Shown here piece after piece: positions 29,922 to 41,199 of a DNA stretch of 64,000 bases. Under the pieces are notes generated by a model. It ran no database searches, had not been told where the DNA came from, and saw only the letters and a list, made by a program, of their open reading frames with translations. Source of the DNA: Eukaryota sp. TZLM1-RC (Eukaryota; Metamonada: BaSk clade); NCBI GenBank assembly GCA_040285825.1, contig JAUPSS010000009.1, positions 434,001-498,000 of the forward strand, in the 5' to 3' direction. Each line of letters begins with the position of its first letter. The first letter of the stretch is position 1. A program made the translations under genes and the position numbers.

Positions 29922-31816
29922 ATGCCCAAACTGTTTGTTAACAGAGTTCTATCTCCCTACTATCAGGGTACTGAGAACGTTCAGTCAACACTGGACAGGC
30001 TGCAAACAATATTCCTTGTGTTGCTGCCGATCTACGACATTCTTGTTCGTCTTTTTGACTGTCCAACAATCCAAAAGTGTTTCGACCAATAGGAATCTTG
30101 GTGTGAAATCAGTATCAAGTTCCTACCACAACCTTCTCCTCACCTTTTCTGGCGAGGTTTATGGTTGGGGGTGCAATGATAGGGGTCGAGTTCCGATCAA
30201 CGGACCTGAAACAATTCAAGTACCAAGTAGGTTACTTTTAACTAATATGTTTCCATTTCAGTTGGTGAATATCACTCCCTTGCACTCTCTTCTGATTGTA
30301 CATTATTTGGTTGGGACTGGCTCTACTAAGATTTCTTTTTTCTGTGCTCACGGAGATTCGGATCTTGTAGTAAAAGAGAAGAAGAAAGTTGGTCCAAATT
30401 TGGATTTATTAACTTTGATTAGTATTCTGGTGAAGGCCTGTTTCTCACAGGCAGGATTCCTGTCAATTGTTACATAAGGCCTAGAAATTCTCTGAATTCT
30501 CCTTTTTTACTCGATTTTGAGTTCCTATATGTTATTGATGCTAATGATGAAATCTGGAGGTTTGACAAGGGGCACGATGATGTTCCTTTCAATAACAAAC
30601 CCACCAAATGTTTAGGGTTGAGTAGTATTGTTTCTGTTAGTGGTTTTGATGGTATTTATGTTGCCATTGGCAAAAAGGGTAAAGTTTTTGTTTGGGGTGA
30701 TTTGAGTAGAATGAGTGATGTTTATGAAGATAGTGAAGAAACCAAGATGTATCGAAGCTTCTACTAATATAGAAGTTATTTCAGTTGGTTTTGATTATCT
30801 TTACGCTTACAACAAAAACTCTGTTTGGGCTTGGGGAAAGAATGATCAAGGTCAATTAGGTACAGGTGATTTGATTGATCGACATGAACCTGTTTAAGTA
30901 CTTGGATCTGAAATACTTGGCAGTGTCCAGTATCCCCAACAACCTTTGGATAGATTGTTCAGTGGTCTTATTAAGCTTGTTTATTGAGAATATTTAAATT
31001 ATTTGAAAGATTTATTTGGAAATCATCCGTATGTCAAAGCCAGATTTATCAGCAAATGCTTAATTAGCAATAGATTGGTTAATCTAGGTGAAACAGTGCT
31101 CAATAATTATTCTATTCGAGATTTGGTGTTTTTAAACCAATCTATTTGTGATTTACAATTGCGATTAACCACTGACTACAATGGTCCCAGAGTAATTAAT
31201 ATTAGAATTAAAAAACTTGATGTTTTCCATGATGAAGTTGATTATGATCCACAATTATTGTCGTTTTTCCCAAATGTTGAGGTTGTTAAGCTTGGTGGAT
31301 TTCTATCTCTCGAAAATCACCTAAATTTGGCACATTTGTCAAAGCTCAATTATCTAGAGCTTACTTTTCCTTTCAATATAGTGTTGGCGCCCTAAGGCTT
31401 ATATAATATGAATAGACAATAAATCAGACTTCTCTTTACTACAATAGACTTTAGGCAACAATAGAACAATTACCCACTTCACTAGTGAAGTTAGTACTTT
31501 ATTTATTTTTGTTTGTACAATACACTTATACTGAATTAAGCTATCCTACCTCGCTAAAAGAGTTAGTGATATTTGATAATGATGTTTCAGAACGAATAGT
31601 AAAAGGTCAAATTTCTTTACCTCAATTCATTGTCAGACTATATTTACTACTAGAAGATCTTGTTAATATTGAAATTAAAGTACCAAATTTGAAGGAATTG
31701 GTAATTCATGGTATGGTTCCTACCAATATCACTGAACAAAATTTTCCTTCATTGAAGTTCATTCAATTGATTAGACCAGAAGGGGTGAAGTTGTCAAAAA
31801 ATTTTAATGAAGATTA
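29922..31816 (+). pseudogene. RCC1-repeat plus leucine-rich-repeat protein, broken
   Basis: ATG 29922 starts MPKLFVNRVLSPYYQ. RCC1-type repeats follow in changing frames: HNLLLTFSGEVYGWGCNDRG, VAIGKKGKVFVWGDLSRMSD and VWAWGKNDQGQLGTGDLIDR. A C-terminal LRR-like part follows: LRLTTDYNGPRVINIRIKKL and LNLAHLSKLNYLELTFPF. A solo LTR sits at 31382-31460, and beyond it the same frame resumes (TSLKELVIFDNDV, VPNLKELVIHGMVP). At least three frame changes (about 30110, 30475, 30740) plus stops near 30897 and 30985 break it. RCC1 propellers are interaction or GEF domains; the function here is unknown. Confidence 0.7.
31382..31460 (+). mobile_element. Solo LTR of the retrotransposon 1 family
   Basis: 79 bp, two differences from the retrotransposon 1 LTRs. 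Flanked by ATAG at 31378-31381 and 31461-31464. It lies in the opposite orientation to retrotransposon 1. Internal sequence was lost by LTR-LTR recombination, leaving the LTR inside the RCC1/LRR gene. Confidence 0.93.
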
Positions 31817-33149
31817 ATTAAAATTTGTGAAATCAATCAAGAATGGTTACTTATATGAATTATCTTGTTTTCCATGGTTGGTAGAGTGTTCATTAAAACC
31901 CATTTAGATGAACCTGTCGAACAGTTGTAGTGACTTTGGATGTATTAATTTTTTTTGAAAAATTAATAAAGTCTCTTTGCATAAATTACAACATCTAATA
32001 AACATTGTGCTGAACAAATGGTTCAAAAATAATCTCTGGGACACATTTTGAGGCCTATTGATGGACTTGTTTGCTAGACAACCACCATTTTCACATTACA
32101 AGTGTTAGTGAGTAAATTGACTTATAAATTGACAACTAAACAATTTTGCACCCAAAATGCACATACTCAAAATCAGGGAAAGTACACCGTGCTTATGAAA
32201 ACGTTGGGAATTATGCCCTTTTGTCCTCGATTATTTTACTACTAATTAAGTGGTACAGGATTCAAATTCCTGTACTTTTCATTTATGTGCAAAAAAGTAA
32301 TTTCATTTCATCTACTTTTGAATGGGTGACAAACACAAAACACCGCTGTCTACTGTATTTATGAATTTAGCCTTTGACAATTTCAAGACAAGTGTACGCT
32401 GATGATAGAGATATTTTGAATTCCCGGATACATGCACGTTAAACAAATTCAGCGATTCCTCATGTGTTGAAGTGGAACTTCACAGCCATGTGTCAGAATA
32501 CTGCCGTCAAAGAAGTAACCATTTGTATTGTTGGTCACATCACTATGCTGCATGTTGAGAACTTTTCCCAACTTTTTTAAGGATTATTTTCAATGAGTTT
32601 TAAGTATTGAGAAAAATTTTTGACCAGCATCGAATTCTTTTTCAATATTATCAACTATTGGTTTCACCATCTCGTGTTTTTCTGGCGAATAATGATTCTT
32701 TTTGACCTCCAAAGCAATGATGAACCAGCGGCAAAAATGTTGACAGAAGAGTTACTGAATATTGACCATTTAGGACGTGCGAAATGATACAAAATTGGAG
32801 TCAGTTTTTGGTAGATTGAGGGTAACTGAGGGTAATAGTGGTCAATATAAATGCCAGCCATTATTGGTCTTATAGTTTGAGCATTTTGGGCCGTTAGTTT
32901 ACCCTTAATTTTTTTGATCAGCTGTTGAAGAAAATCATTGACATCAGACTTGCTCTTTTTTGTTGTTTTAAATGACTATTTTTGTTAAATGTGTGATAAA
33001 TATGTCCTTCTCACAATTTTCTCAATATTAACTATTATATTTCAAATAACTGTTTGAACATTTAGGTCATGAACCAAATTTCTGAAACCACAATTGATAA
33101 TTTTCATTTAAGTTAACAGTTACTTGTTTTTACTTTAATAGCCTATAAA
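31817..33149. other. No intact gene; possible decayed ORF on minus strand
   Basis: Short minus-strand pieces (32664-32861: MAGIYIDHYYPQLPSIYQKL and KWSIFSNSSVNIFAAGS) may belong to the same decayed gene as 33150-33940. No family is recognised. Confidence 0.3.
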
Positions 33150-33940
33150 TATCAGCTTTCAAGAAATAGTTTGTAGTTTCGAAAACCAAAAGAGCATCCT
33201 GAAGACAATACTGAAGCAATTCTTCGTCCCTAGAAGACCAAGCATCTACAATGGCCTCCAACATCAGTAACGACAAAAGTGATAATATAATCGGTGAATG
33301 TCACAAAATTTGTTTCTTCTAAGTAACCAATTGCGATAGATTTGAGTCGAACTCCGCAATCATTATAGCGATAAGTGTTGTAGTATTTGTTCAACAGAAA
33401 CGTTAGGTGGCTTTGAGAAAATCTTTGTCTTTTGACTCTCAATATCCTTAATGTGACCTAATTTTGTTAATTTTTTTAAAATGAATTTACCATCAATTGT
33501 TGACCTTTTAGAACTTAGGATCAAAATGGCGATAAATTGATTGTCTCTTTTGACTTCTTTTGACTAGTTTGTGTTTTGCGCTGTCTTTTTGATACCCAAA
33601 AGTGGCCAAAAATTTACAATATTTCACGTTTTGTCTGTACTCAATTTCAGAGTTTGTCTCAATGTCAACACACCAAAAATTGACATTATCGGAATGAAAC
33701 ATTTCTAATGAGTTAAGATCATTAGTGTGTTCTGCAGCTTCATCCAAATGCAGATCATCCTGTGGAAAACACTCATTAATAGACAATTGTGGAGTTGTCT
33801 CAGGTGATTCTCAAGTGTCACGAGGTTATTTGGTCTTTCGAGTAACTGCAGAAGCTCTACTTCTAGAAGTTGTTTTAAGTTTTGTAGTTGCAGAAATAGT
33901 TGATGTACGTTTAGATGTCATAAAAATTAAACAATAGTGA
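33150..33940 (-). pseudogene. Unidentified decayed coding region
   Basis: From ATG about 33921 (MTSKRTSTISATTKLKTTSR) a frame with a TAA after 30 codons and another stop soon after continues LSINECFPQDDLHLDEAAEH to HKLVKRSQKRQSIYRHFD. After a gap it continues LRVKRQRFSQSHLTFLLNKY and LKSIAIGYLEETNFVTFTDY. The basic N-terminus followed by an acidic stretch could be DNA-binding or transposon-derived, but I cannot identify it. Confidence 0.35.
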
Positions 33941-34633
33941 AGGAGTAAATGGAATTAAAAACTCATAATCAGTTTAATATAAAATGCGAAACTTTACGGG
34001 CTTTTTCAAGAACTTTTGTACAAAGGTTGTGAATTTAAATACAAAGTTTAGTTTGAAGTTTTATATGAATATGACAAGTCAGGTTACAGTTCTGGACAAA
34101 TTGTTCCTTCTTTTTTTACACCATATATGTTTTCGAAACTTCAACACTTAATGAAATGGAATCAAAACTAATGGGACTGAATTCAATGAAACAAGATTTG
34201 CTCTACCAAATCCTGATCTGCTTATTTTCTCGAAAAGAATAATTTCCCGAAAGATAAAAGATTAAACAATATGAACAATTGTATTGTGGGATTACCTAAC
34301 AAATTGTTATAAATGTATTAAAAAATGATATTTTTGTCGTGATTACTGATTCACAGAATAAAAAAACAAGGTCTTGTTCTTTTTGTTATGATTTTAATCA
34401 AATTGAAATGTATTGCATCAGTGACAGAATTCTGTTATTATTTCATTTTATATGAGTTATATGCTGATGACATTTAATGCGCCACTTGGGTCAAATCATT
34501 GAAGACGAACCAATGAAGAATATTGTTGAGAAATCGACATTATTTACGATATGGAGGATAAAAATAGATTTGACAATCATCTACATTCAAAAAACGCTGA
34601 TACTACCACTTGACATTGTTCTGCTTCTAACAT
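33941..34633. other. Intergenic with a small family A retroelement end
   Basis: About 34165-34235 (minus) matches the 3' end of family A copies (CAAAACTAATGGGACTGAAT; ATCCTGATCTGCTTATTTTC). The remainder is AT-rich with nothing recognised. Confidence 0.5.
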
Positions 34634-35881
34634 ATGTCATCAACTAAGAAAGACATTACCCCTGGTCAACGGGTCGTCCTAATTTTGAAGTTTCTCTGCG
34701 GATCTGGAGTCAGTCCTGACTTTCTTTTAGGTATATTCACTATTATTGTTGCTGCCGCTTTATGTGTTGTCTCCGTTTATAGTGTTGTCTTTAATAACCG
34801 AATTATCGGCATGTTGTCATTCTTTGTCTCTGCTCTGTTTTTCATGGTTTTTTTTGGTGCCAAATCGCTCTTTTACGAACCAGTAACTGCCATGTTGAAA
34901 GATCATACAGTCTTTGGACTTTTAGCATCGTTACTTATTATAGCAAATGGTCTCATTTTTGTAGGCAATGCTGTTTGGTTTATAAACTACATGGCCGGTC
35001 TCTTCTTTTACATAATGTTTGGACCCGTTGAGTGGTTTAGTTTTTGGAATATTCCATGCGCTTCAGGAAGCGGAACGTGTAATATCTATCATGATGTTCC
35101 GTGGTCTGACTTTAGTGGAGAATTCTGGTCATCAATGATGATGCTCTTCAGTCTTCAAATCTACGCAGCTGGTGGTTTAGTGGCCTTGCTCGCCTTTCCC
35201 GTCTATTCGTTCTTCATTTTGTTAGGTTTTGCGGTGTCCGATAAAACTGAAGATTTCTTTGGCGATGTGAATGATTCCCAGCAGTCTAGTGGCTGCTCTC
35301 GTTTTTTCCAGTTTGTGTTTTGCTCTAGCTTGCCGGGAAGATATGCCTGGATGATTTTGTTGAGTGCCCATGTTCCCATCTCTTTTATTTACAGTTTTAG
35401 ATACCAATGGCCTGAGTCATTTTACTTGCACGCTTTGATTCTCGGTTCGGGTATTGTTCACTTTTCTTTATGGTCCATTTCCCATTATGGGAAATCTGGA
35501 TTTGACTCAATTAAGGAGAATGTTTCAAAGATTGTAAATTACACATATCACCAGGGTTTTGTTTTTGTCGGATTTATTAGTTATCCCTTGATTCTTGGCT
35601 ATTTGGGTGTTCTTGTTACTTTACTTTACTTTTTGATTGACCCAAATGCAGATAGGTTCTTCTTCCTTGAAACAAATGACTTGGAATGGCCACTTTCCAT
35701 TTCTGTCCTCCTTTTGGCAATTGCCAATATTGGTATCGTTATGGCAATTGTTGGATTTATTGTTGGATTCATTTTAATGATAGTGAAAAAGGTTAAAAAT
35801 ACCATTAAACAGTATAAGCAATTTGAACGAGAGTACGTTGAGAATATGGAAAAAAAGACGGAAAACCCTATTTATGCTTAG
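34634..35881 (+). CDS. Multi-pass membrane protein of unknown family
   Basis: 415 aa with about nine hydrophobic helices (for example LGIFTIIVAAALCVVSVYSV, VFGLLASLLIIANGLIFVGN, IGIVMAIVGFIVGFILMIVK) and a basic cytosolic tail rich in Lys (KKVKNTIKQYKQFEREYVEN). There is no signal peptide or catalytic motif, and I do not recognise the family. Codon use is like the conserved genes and there are no lesions. AATAAA at 35903-35908, 22 nt past the stop, supports a real 3' end. Confidence 0.7.
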   Translation: MSSTKKDITPGQRVVLILKFLCGSGVSPDFLLGIFTIIVAAALCVVSVYSVVFNNRIIGMLSFFVSALFFMVFFGAKSLFYEPVTAMLKDHTVFGLLASLLIIANGLIFVGNAVWFINYMAGLFFYIMFGPVEWFSFWNIPCASGSGTCNIYHDVPWSDFSGEFWSSMMMLFSLQIYAAGGLVALLAFPVYSFFILLGFAVSDKTEDFFGDVNDSQQSSGCSRFFQFVFCSSLPGRYAWMILLSAHVPISFIYSFRYQWPESFYLHALILGSGIVHFSLWSISHYGKSGFDSIKENVSKIVNYTYHQGFVFVGFISYPLILGYLGVLVTLLYFLIDPNADRFFFLETNDLEWPLSISVLLLAIANIGIVMAIVGFIVGFILMIVKKVKNTIKQYKQFEREYVENMEKKTENPIYA

Positions 35882-36299
35882 TTTTTTGTATATAATTTTT
35901 CTAATAAATATTATTTTGAGTGATTGGATTAATCTAAAATTGATTTATTAATAACAATTATAATCAATAACAATCATCATGAAGCTATTCAAGACATTCC
36001 AGACGGAAGTTTGTTCTCATTGAAGTTTGCGATGCTTTTAAATTTAATAGATGATGTCACAACAATATCTATCAAAACACCATCCATGGTGTATTGTTAT
36101 TCATATGACAGATAATTCTGGCACAATGCAGCTTTAAGACTTTCACCTGTGTGGTAACTAGTCAAAATAATGAACAAATTTCAAATTTCTCACTTCTACT
36201 TCAATCAGTCACAATGATGTCATAACATCATATCCATTCATACAGTAATATGTCACAGACCACATGTTTAAGGTGTGTATGCTTTTTTTTATTTTTTTA
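35882..36299. other. Intergenic, no supported gene
   Basis: Poly(A) signal at 35903-35908, otherwise AT-rich sequence with nothing recognised. Confidence 0.45.
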
Positions 36300-36840
36300 T
36301 TAAAAACCTATAAATCAACATCTAAATAATCCATCTCTCCCAAAACAAAAACACTAGCTACAACATTCTCATAGGGAGATCCAAGAAAAAGCAAAGCATC
36401 AAAAACCATCTTCAACATCCCCTTAAAAAAAGAAAACCCAATTCTATTTTGCCAAAACAATCTGTTGAAATTTCTGTTAGTTCTACTCTTTACAATCAAT
36501 TCAAAATCTGCCAAAGAGCGTATAGCCGTTGGAGCAAGTGAACCAAAAAGAAAAAATACAAATGGATACAAATTGTATTTTGCATGCTGTTGACTGGACA
36601 ATTTGGACGACGGTTCATTGTATTTTTTGATTTTGAAATTTTCAGCATTTGAAAGAGGATTATGAATTTCTGAATTAACAAGCCTTTCATTTGAGGCATT
36701 ACAAGGATCAACAGACAATACATCCACAAAAGTGTATGCTGTATATTTTTGTTTCAGAATTTGAACATGGTCACAACAGCAGCAATGGTCAACAGGGATG
36801 CTCGAGACCTGTTTAATTTGAGAATCAAATAACATAATAC
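36300..36840 (-). pseudogene. Non-LTR retroelement 3' fragment (family B), partly open
   Basis: A 175-codon open frame (36308-36835) encodes the end of the restriction-like endonuclease: FVDVLSVDPCNAS, KIKKYNEPSSKLS (K-x-x-K-Y motif), YPFVFFLFGSLAPTAIRSLA, ending GEMDYLDVDL. The open frame means recent decay, but RT and the zinc motif are absent (5' truncation). Confidence 0.75.
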
Positions 36841-37034
36841 TTCGATTTCTATTTGAATACGTGCATTATTTAATGAATATAATCCTCTAAACATTATCAC
36901 TACTTTTGGATGAAAGTTTAATTTGAAAAGTACAGATGATTCTAAAAGTCTTAAAATGGCAAATCAACTCAAATGAAAAAATCAAATAAAATGGCCAAGT
37001 TTATCATGTACAATCAACAGAATTATTACAATAT

Positions 37035-37727
37035 TTACAGTTCTGAATCAAACAGAGACTTTACTCTAGCCAAATTGCTTAGTATATCAGTAAAATTGAA
37101 TGTCCTTCTTGACGAACGATAAGGATCATTGAACGATTGACCGTCTAAATGGCGGAGGGACCTTGCTGTTGCAAGATAATAATCATAATGATCCAAGAAA
37201 TACTGCTTCATTCTATCTAAAAAAGGTCCTCGGTAGTTTTCCACCATTTGGATCACAGCAACTCTGAGGGTTTCATGTGCCAACATCTGATTGTATGAAC
37301 GAATCTTATGCGTATCTGTAGTCGATTCCCACCCTGGTTCATTGACTATTGGATTAGAAGTCAGAATTAGACCTTGTATTGATCTCAAACACGACAAAAG
37401 GCTCATTGTGGCCACCCAACCAGGTCCTTGCCACGTCCCGAGAAAACTGACGCAGATTTTACCATCAGCATAAAGATTGGGATTGAACCGAACTCGTCCA
37501 TTGTCAGTTGTTAAGAATTTCATCACTGGTGGATTGAAGGGATAGTCTTCAGGAAATTTGACATCGAAATGAAAGAAGCCATGGGCATAAGGAGTTTCTT
37601 CAGGACCAATGATAATGGCTTCTGCTTCATGAACTGAATCATTCTTTCGCTGTGCCATTATGTGTGGGTCACGTGCCCTGTGTATTGCCACTAGATCGGA
37701 ATTGATGCGGCGAGCAGAAAGTGACAT
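37035..37727 (-). CDS. UBE2Z: UBE2Z-like ubiquitin-conjugating enzyme
   Basis: 230 aa from ATG 37727 (MSLSARRINSDLVAIHRARD); a 28-codon upstream extension begins at TTG and has no family similarity. UBC fold: TPYAHGFFHFDVKFPEDYPF, NGRVRFNPNLYADGKICVSF with the active-site Cys at residue 92, LGTWQGPGW. The C-terminal extension YNQMLAHETLRVAVIQMVEN and HLDGQSFNDPY is characteristic of UBE2Z, which takes ubiquitin (and FAT10 in mammals) from the E1 UBA6. It acts in the cytosol or nucleus. No defects. Confidence 0.9.
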   Translation of the reverse strand: MSLSARRINSDLVAIHRARDPHIMAQRKNDSVHEAEAIIIGPEETPYAHGFFHFDVKFPEDYPFNPPVMKFLTTDNGRVRFNPNLYADGKICVSFLGTWQGPGWVATMSLLSCLRSIQGLILTSNPIVNEPGWESTTDTHKIRSYNQMLAHETLRVAVIQMVENYRGPFLDRMKQYFLDHYDYYLATARSLRHLDGQSFNDPYRSSRRTFNFTDILSNLARVKSLFDSEL

Positions 37728-38410
37728 AACTAGAGGTTGGGCAATGGGATTGTATCGATCAAAAATTATGAACTTATTTAAACTTAAAACTTGTTCTATT
37801 ATACTTACCAATTATGGCAACTGCAGAAAGTCTAGATAACCAACATTGAATTCCATACTCTTCTTCTTCCCAATTTGTTCTCTTTCTTGGCAGAGTTTAC
37901 TTGTATTATAGACATGTAGTAGCTGCGACACATTATCACGTACACACAAAAAGAATGATGGAAATGCATGGTCTAACAGATCAACATTTTACGAATTATG
38001 CGTTGTTATGAGTAATTTAATTGAATAATTTCCTAGCAAAATTACATCAAAAGGGGAACTCTGCCGAAGAGTCATTATTTTTGAAGCAACTTTTTCATTA
38101 GGACCCATGAAAACAAACATGTTGTCTGTTTAAATTTCGGATATACATAAACGACCATTTGAATGGCTAAACTTCCTTAGACATCCCAACTTTCGGATCC
38201 ATCCATATGTATATTCAGAATACAACAATGCTCCGCAAAGCTTCATTCATTTACTTAACCATTGATTATGTTGTGTGATGTAAACTTGTATCTTTAAAAA
38301 CCTTCCTCAAAAATGAGAACAAGAATGTACAATCGGAAGACGTAGTGTACCAAAACTACAAAAAAATTGAATAAAAAATATTTACATAAAGAACATTAAA
38401 GAATAAAAAT
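37728..38410. other. Intergenic, no supported gene
   Basis: Lies between the UBE2Z start and the stop of the LRR gene. No coding or RNA feature recognised. Confidence 0.45.
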
Positions 38411-39226
38411 CTAACTCAATGACACTGTGACCTTTCCAATCTTACCCCTTGAACTCAACCCTTTTGGTATCCTTGCCTTCACATGGGGACTTTTCAGTTT
38501 GTCTGGGAACACCCTGCTATCGGTGAAACTACCCAGAAAAGGACATGTAGAGGACTGTAGCCCAGGCAATGGGGAAACTTTATCTGTATCTTGCGTATCA
38601 AGAAACTCAGCATCAGATTGAAGGTCAGAAAGGGAAAGAGCGGAATCCACAGAGTTGTGGGAGGAAGAAAAAGACACTTTGACCCTGGGAAGGTAATCAA
38701 AGAGGCTCTGTTTGGCGGCTAGTTCTGTTTGGAGGTTAGTGTTATCAATTGAAGAGACAGTGAGTGCTTTTAAGGCAGAATTTGCCTGTAATACTCTGGT
38801 ATCATTGATGGTGAGTGATGGATTTCTGGTGATATTCAGATGCTGAAGATAAGACAGCGTGCAGATGCCATGAAGATGACAGAGTTGATTAAAAGAGACA
38901 TTAAGGTACTGTAAATTAGGAGCTTTTTTGAGACCAAATAAAGAAGTGAGTTTGTTATGGCTGAGGTTAAGCGAAGTGAGACTATATAGATCCGTGCTAG
39001 GGTTGAAAAGAGACAGTGAGTTGTGTGAAAGATCTAACTTCTTCAGAGTAGTGCAGAAACATATGTTGTATAGGGAGGTGATGTGATTAAAAGATAGATC
39101 TAGGTGAGTGAGATTGAAGTGGTGCAGAGAATGAACAGAAGTTAATCCATTATGACTGAGGTTGAGTATTTTGATGTCATGGGGACATGCTCTGCCATCT
39201 GGAAGCTTCAGAAGGTCCAGTATCAT
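38411..39226 (-). CDS. Leucine-rich repeat protein (SDS22-like repeats)
   Basis: 271 aa. Six to seven 21-22-residue repeats in residues 15-150 (IKILNLSHNGLTSVHSL, LTHLDLSFNHITSLYNI, LKKLDLSHNSLSLF, LTSLNLSHNKLTSLFGL, LQYLNVSFNQLCHLHGI). An LRR-cap-like FDYLPRVKVSFSS follows, then a Ser-rich basic tail. No signal peptide or membrane segment, so cytosolic, with a binding role likely. Many protist proteins of this form are axonemal or centrosomal, but nothing here fixes that. Confidence 0.75.
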   Translation of the reverse strand: MILDLLKLPDGRACPHDIKILNLSHNGLTSVHSLHHFNLTHLDLSFNHITSLYNICFCTTLKKLDLSHNSLSLFNPSTDLYSLTSLNLSHNKLTSLFGLKKAPNLQYLNVSFNQLCHLHGICTLSYLQHLNITRNPSLTINDTRVLQANSALKALTVSSIDNTNLQTELAAKQSLFDYLPRVKVSFSSSHNSVDSALSLSDLQSDAEFLDTQDTDKVSPLPGLQSSTCPFLGSFTDSRVFPDKLKSPHVKARIPKGLSSRGKIGKVTVSLS

Positions 39227-39268
39227 TAGTTACAGATGATGTTCATAACAAAGAAATCAGATTCCTTT

Positions 39269-40560
39269 TTACACTGGTGTAGATGGACTGAGTTTTTGAG
39301 AAGATTTTCTTCTTGTTGCCCTTTTTGAACTGTCATCAACCTTGGCTCTCTGTAGGTATACCGGTCTATCTCCACCCTTTTCATGTGCTTCCATCACTGC
39401 CAACATATTCAGCGAAGCATTCCGATCACAAACTTTCGCATGATTTACACATGGTAAGCCCATGACGAATAGACATCTCATGTCTCTTCCATGTTCTAGG
39501 ATTTCTGCACCATCGGAATGTTTCAACTGCTTTCTCTGCTTTCTTACAGTTGAAACAACAGCAATTGGTTCGAAAATCATCAATCAAAAAGACCTTATAA
39601 CCAGCCTTTTTATAGAATTCTCAAACATTTTTCTTTGGTGAATTTCATGTGTTTTCGTTGTTCCCAGTCTCCGATTCCGTCAACTACTTGACCTGGATCA
39701 CCAATTACTGATTTGAATCTCAGAATCATCTTCGCCTCAGATCTTGTGCGATTAATCTCAGCCCACCATCTTAGTTTCCTAAATTTTGATGATAGACTTC
39801 ACCAACAATGCTATTCACAAAATTCTTTTGTTTAATATATGCCATAAATCTATCAATCCTGCAGCTTTTGGAATTGAATTGGGATAAAGTTGCTTCCCAT
39901 TCTGCTACAGATTTAGTCGTGTGATCATCATTTCTCAAATTTAATGAATAATCAATTTCGTGGGGAATATTGATTTCTGGAGGTACTTTTCCTCTTAATA
40001 AACTAATAGTTCTTTCAGTCATTTGATTAATTTTACTGCTGTTTAAATCCATTCTTCGTTGTTGCTCTTCAGATGGATCATAATTGGATAGATCAATTAC
40101 TCTACCAGTGGAGTTACTTATTGTGATAAGAGTGTCATTCCGTATGCTGTCTCTTATTCTTTTGAATTTGGAACTTTTCGACTCAAATCTTTGTTGATTT
40201 TGAGTGTACCTGAAATGAACATATTTATCTCTCTGAGTTTTTTTGAATGCGTCATTGCAGTAGCTAAATTGGCAGAAAAATAGAGTAGATCAGATTTCCC
40301 TGGATCAGTAGCAGCAAGGGTCATATCTTGGAATTCAGAAGGATTGATGTTGGGGTCATCAATATATTTTTCTTTATCCTTCAATTCTTTTGCAGTTACT
40401 TTGTATTTTTTCAAGTCCATTCTAGATTGAATAAAACTTACTGCTATTCCATCAATCTCGATACTAGACATGAAGAACTTGGAATTTTCTGAATAAAGTC
40501 TTCAACCACTAATAGAAACCACATCACCTAAGCCTGAAAAATTATTTAATTTCTTAAATG
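39269..40560 (-). pseudogene. Second Fanzor gene, decayed
   Basis: Ordered pieces on the minus strand: FMSSIEIDGIAVSFIQSR, then MTLAATDPGKSDLLYFSANL (RuvC-I, DPG), then EEQQRRMDLNSSKINQM to DRFMAYIKQKNFVNSIVGEV. Next come KVFLIDDFRTNCCCFNC, GLTMCKSC and VCDRNASLNMLAVMEAHEKG (zinc ribbon cysteines and RuvC-III D in DRN). It ends with GGDRPVYLQRAK. There are at least five frame changes or stops. It is a different Fanzor lineage from the 3-18 kb copy (DPG against DLG; CDRNASLNM against YDRDISPAKN). Confidence 0.75.
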
Positions 40561-40799
40561 AATAGTCTCATTTTATTGAATCTAGAATGGCAATTCTTGT
40601 CAATCAGATTTAATTGAGTCCAATTCAATAAAATTTACAATTAAGGCGATTTAGTGGTAGGGCTGTAGTTTGGCGGGGCTGCATTGTAGATGTTTTCAAT
40701 GTAAGAACTCTGATTGGCATGGCTCTGAACTAGAGCCCATCCCAAAAATAGAAAACGTTTTAATTTTATTTATAAAATAAAAATCATCTAGTTTGGTGT
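40561..40799. other. Spacer between two inverted Fanzor remnants
   Basis: No coding seen. It is bounded by the 5' regions of two oppositely oriented Fanzor remnants. Confidence 0.4.
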
Positions 40800-41184
40800 G
40801 ACCTCTGACAAGAACAAATCATCATCATCATCTTCAAGAAGTTCACAAGGTAATTTGAAAGCAAATAAAGGTGAGGGCAGATTTGTCAAAAAGACACATA
40901 AAAATTATAGAAATATCAGAAAATGAATCTACTCATCTTTTCTTTCGATTATACAAAGACAGTATTAGTTGTATTGGAACGCAATTTCAAAGGAGCAAGT
41001 TCCTGAAGAATTAAATAATGCCCAAGAATTCGTCACGCGAAAGTCTGTGAAAAGAGATCGAAATGCTTCGCTGAATATCTTGACAGTGATGGAATCACAT
41101 ACAAGTGGTGGTAAACCAGTATACCTACAGAGAGACTGGATCCAAAAGTTCAAAGGAGAGAAGGCGTTGATGAGAAATTCATAA
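40800..41184 (+). pseudogene. Third Fanzor remnant, N- and C-terminal ends only
   Basis: An N-terminal-like basic stretch (SDKNKSSSSSSRSSQGNLK, KKTHKNYRNIRK) follows about 40810. After stops comes KEQVPEELNNAQEFVTRKSV. This is joined directly to KRDRNASLNILTVMESHTSG and GGKPVYLQR, which match the C-terminus of the 39.3-40.5 kb copy (DRNASLNM; RPVYLQR). The nuclease core is deleted. It is in inverted orientation to that copy and ends 15 bp before the next gene's ATG. Confidence 0.65.
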
Positions 41185-41199
41185 CCTCCAAAAATCACC

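Noticed and set aside
32240-32290. tRNA-like T-arm (GGATTCAAATTCC within a hairpin)
   Set aside because: No acceptor, D or anticodon arms can be folded around it, and the box B spacing is wrong.
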